Positions 60,679 through 64,000 of a stretch of 64,000 nucleotides of DNA are shown piece after piece. Origin of the DNA: Melampsora larici-populina 98AG31 (lineage: Eukaryota; Basidiomycota; Pucciniomycetes; Pucciniales; Melampsoraceae); the NCBI RefSeq assembly GCF_000204055.1, contig NW_006768774.1:1503819-1567818 (forward strand), in the 5' to 3' direction. Made by a program: the position numbers and the translations under genes. Each line of letters starts with the position of its first letter. Position 1 is the first letter of the stretch. The notes under the pieces are model-generated. The model ran no database searches. It had not been told where the DNA came from and was given only the letters and a program-made list of their open reading frames with translations.

Positions 60679-62422
60679 GTCGCTAACTAAATATCGAAAA
60701 CTGTGTGCAATAGGCTGATGCTGGGTTGAACTGCTTGAACGTCTGGAGTATCTACGGTACTATGAATATAAAAACAAATAAATGAAAGGGTTCACGAAAC
60801 GCCTAAGATCCTGAAGATGAAATAAAAATAAAAATATGATATAAGAAGTGGTACTAAGGTACTGAGAAAAAGTTACTAAAGTTTTATAAAATTCAACAAT
60901 CGTCAAGACTGATGAAGGTAAACAAATGGATTATGATTTGATGATTTAAACAGAGACACAGACCACAGATGTCTTATAAACTCCAAAGCTATCGAGTGAA
61001 TCAAGATGGACTCCTCATCGCAGCCTGTAATTTCCAAAGTGTAAGGTGAGTGGTTGGACTGGTCCTCCATGGTTGATCAACCTTGCGATGGTCATAAAAA
61101 CGAATCTTAACTAGTTGTTAGCTTGAAGTTTTGGACTTTGACTTGAGGTATCCATGAAAGTTAATTCCGTCTTCATAACTTCTTACCGACATTCAGAATG
61201 GTCTCTGACGGCGACGATCTGGTCCAAATCAGCCAAAGAAGTGACCAGTTATCACCAACGAGCACACTTGTTCTCAAACATCATCAGCATCTATCATCAT
61301 GTATGCTGCGTTTGAAAATTCTAGCTAAGAATCGAAGAGAAGGGGTCGATAAGCCTATGGTACTAGTAGTCGAATCACTTCGGTCAAATTTTCGAAGACC
61401 TCATGCCCTCCAGTCAGCGAAGCGGATTCCAGCGTTCATCTTGAGCGGTCGAGATTGTTGGCTCTTGTCACCTTACCCTCCAAGATGTGACTCGTCACGG
61501 AACGTACGATCACGTGCAGGATTTCAGGTTCAAGAGAAGTGGCTTCAGTCAAGATAAATGACAGAAAAGACACCCAGGAGAAACCCACCTTACTTGCCAA
61601 TTACCATTCTACCACCCACTCTGAGACTGTCCTTGATTCTCACGCATCCAGTGGCCAAGTCTGAATAGCACATCGAGGTAGCTCGAGCTCTATCATCGTC
61701 AGCTGATGTTTGTATACTTACTGGAGTGAACTGTACCGTCTTTGACATCAAGCTTATAAAGTCATTTCGGTAATGTACGCAGTGCTCATTTCAAGTTTGA
61801 CCAAAAAACATAGTGGGTTTGCAACGGGTCCGCTTAGTGCGTGCTCATGAACACATCTTACTGAAATTGGCTATTGGATAAGAACTACCATTGTCTTTTG
61901 CACAGATACCAGTATGTTTAGGTCTATCCAGGGCTTGCATTGTACCTCGAGCAAAACTTCAAGTTCAAGCCTCGATGTCTTTTCAACCCGGTTTCCATGT
62001 ATCTGCATGAGAGGAAAAACAGCTTACGTCACATTGCTCAAAGGGCGTCACGTAGCATTTGGTACGCTGATATGGATTCATATCATGGGCTTTTGACTTT
62101 GGATGCATACCTATAGGGAGTATGAAAATTGCATATGCAAGGCTTGTAATACCTTGTCTTACGCCCTCAGCACCAGTGAAAGTTTCACTCGCGTTACAAA
62201 GTTCAAAGTGGGTCAATTCTACAATCTGTTAGATCGTCATAAAGTCTGACACGTAACTGAGTTCAAAAGCAATTAAACTGTGGTCGATTGCAAGACCGTC
62301 TCCGTGTGTTTGCAGGGTCCCGATGTTAGACATAATGTCACGGATATCAATTTGAATAAAATCTACACCATACATGCTGTGTCCACAACTACTGAGGTAG
62401 TGTACTAAAGTGCCACCTTTTA
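60679..62422. other. Region between the secreted protein gene and MVD1
   Basis: No gene recognised. An open frame at 61198-61557 (+) has no motif or composition support. A possible TATA box for the secreted gene (TTTATAAGAC, minus strand, near 60972-60981) lies about 295 bp before its start codon. Confidence 0.4.
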
Positions 62423-63793
62423 CTACTGGCCATTCAACATCGACCTGGTACTGCCCTCTGCGGTCAACAAGCCCTTTCCTACCTCCGTGCTGAGAACTCG
62501 GGGTCCGTCACCGACGCGAGTGCATATCAGACGACTGATGCTACCTTGAGGCCAAACTGGGGTTACCTTTCCATTGAATCCGCTAGGTGGTGAGAGGTCA
62601 CCAGTTTTGTCGGCGAGATAGCCTTTGGGGTCGTTGAAGGGATCAGCCAGTGGAAAGAAGTTGAGGATTGTGGAAACGATGGTCTTCATATTGGCCCTAG
62701 GCGCATAGATTACTGCATTGGGACCCGCGTCGAAGGTGTAAGTTGCGAGTGTACCTTGGCCCAAGGCTCGAGAGGATCGGTTGAGTTCTTCGACCACGGC
62801 GATTATGGCACGAGAGACATCGTTAAGGTAAAATATAGGTGGTGTGGTATCAAGGCAGACAGCGTGAAACTGATTTGAGTCGGCAATCGTAAGAGCCGAG
62901 AACTTTTCGAAATCGCGTGATGCGATCGCTTCTTCCATTGCAGCCATCCTAGCCGGAACCACATCCTTGATGCGATGTTGAAGTAATGCACTGGTAGCCA
63001 CAGTCGCTGCCATTCCGCCGGTCGAGCTGGTTCCCTTCTTCGAATCGCTCACAACACAAATCATGGCTTCTAGGTCTGGCCAATGAGCTTGAGGTGCCAC
63101 CATTCGAGCACCGGAATCTCCACCATCTGCAGCCGTTCCCATGTCCCATGCTACAAAGCCACCTAACAACGAGCGACAAGCTGAACCAGAGCCTTGACGT
63201 GCGATGCGAGAGAGTCGCTCGGGTGACATTTGCAATTCAAAAAGCTGTGCAACCGTGAAAGCGAGGGCGGCGAAGCCCGAAGCCGACGAAGCCAAACCAG
63301 CAGCAGTAGGGAAATTGTTTTCAGAAGCTATGACGAGCGCACGTCGAGATTCAGGCTAAAAGCAAAAGCATATCGTTTCAATTTCAAGAATAACGCAACG
63401 AGCTTGAGCAACTGATATTTACCAGTTGAGCGTCTTTTACATCTTTTGGAGAAGTGGCCTCGGACTGAGCTCTTAATTGTCGTAATTCGTCCAAACAACG
63501 AGCAAGACGTGAGCCAGGGGTAATTTCAACTTGAGCACCGTTTAGCCAAAGTTGATCAGCGCCTTCGGAATCGATCAGTCTAGCAGTGGTAGTGGATCGA
63601 AGATCATCCTGATCGAGTGTCACCGATAATGATGAGTTGGTGGGTAAAATGAGCTCATTGTCTCGCTTGCCCCAGTATTTGACTACGGCAATGTTAACCT
63701 ACAAAGGGAGTAGTCAGTCACCTGGTACAACAAAATGAAAAAAGAGAATGTATTGTTGCGTACTGGTGCGCTGCAAGTAACTTCTTTCACCAT
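62423..63793 (-). CDS. MVD1: Mevalonate diphosphate decarboxylase
   Basis: Three exons (63764-63793, 63423-63698, 62423-63355) join in phase to give 412 aa, close to the 396 aa of yeast ERG19. The enzyme converts mevalonate-5-diphosphate to isopentenyl diphosphate with ATP, a late step of the sterol and isoprenoid pathway in the cytosol. The first exon encodes only ten codons. The family signatures are [24 protein letters not shown], the GHMP-kinase-type glycine-rich ATP loop [19 protein letters not shown], and [15 protein letters not shown] with the catalytic-arginine context. The aspartate segment [11 protein letters not shown] is also present. The exon 1 / exon 2 intron is short and precise. 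Transcription runs toward the secreted repeat gene. Confidence 0.96.
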
Positions 63794-64000
63794 ATTGATA
63801 TTGATGATATTGATATATTTCAAGACTTGAGATGCAAAGGTCGCCAAGGGATGGTGAACTGATCAAGAAGGGCGATAGACGTTTTGGGCCTTTGGCTATT
63901 TAGATGGGGTTGGGAAGTCATCATTCGCTGCAGAGTGGGGATGACTCCTTTTTCCTGAAGCAGATACACATTTGCGGGGCCGTCTGACTTTCTGACATAC

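Noticed and set aside
61198..61557. 119-codon plus-strand open frame
   Set aside because: No domain, composition or splice evidence; the length is within chance for this GC-richer stretch.

Overview
This is nuclear DNA of a rust fungus (Pucciniales, most likely Melampsora or a close relative). The evidence is intron-dense genes with GT-AG introns of about 60-100 bp, fungal-type housekeeping proteins, AT-rich intergenic DNA with long T or pyrimidine tracts, lineage-specific secreted repeat proteins and many transposon remnants. The genus is inferred from style; no species marker was read.

Housekeeping genes, in order: the 3' end of an OPT oligopeptide transporter (87-417, +); splicing factor SYF1 (3335-7096, +); FACT subunit SPT16 (10817-14951, -); a cytochrome b561 membrane protein (22224-23745, -); RNA polymerase II subunit RPB11 (25249-25859, -) head-to-head with ribosomal protein L28/uL15 (26554-27236, +); a nuclear-basket FG nucleoporin (30286-34804, -); a membrane-anchored or secreted PI-PLC X-domain protein (42650-44369, +); and mevalonate diphosphate decarboxylase MVD1/ERG19 (62423-63793, -). 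I traced exon joins by reading frame and splice signals; nearly all close in phase.

Two secreted low-complexity proteins stand out. The one at 8441-10056 joins a silk-like GAGV block to an elastin-like GQGIP pentapeptide array. The one at 59072-60678 joins a Ser/Asp block to a long Gly-rich block.

Mobile DNA: TIR miniature elements at 1251-1412, 1526-1726, 36838-37121 and an 894-bp Harbinger/Tourist-like element at 15493-16386 (TTA target duplication); a complete but mutated pogo/Tigger element at 38929-40950; and a half-MITE trapped between perfect 62-bp direct repeats near 24 kb.

The most interesting region is 47647-58831. It is an 11.2-kb composite transposon flanked by a 5-bp duplication (ATATG), with 267-bp terminal inverted repeats whose ends are TGTT...AACA. 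Its core carries an apparently intact KDZ-type transposase (CxC5/CxC6 cysteine clusters, candidate D-D-E) and two unrecognised genes on the opposite strand. One is a 215-aa protein. The other is a 643-codon cysteine-cluster protein broken by one in-frame TGA. The right TIR is split by a separate 2.04-kb element with its own 9-bp duplication, and the left side holds a 467-bp palindrome made from inverted copia-like gag fragments. Long gene-free stretches (16.4-22.2, 27.2-30.3, 34.8-38.9 and 60.7-62.4 kb) hold little I can recognise.
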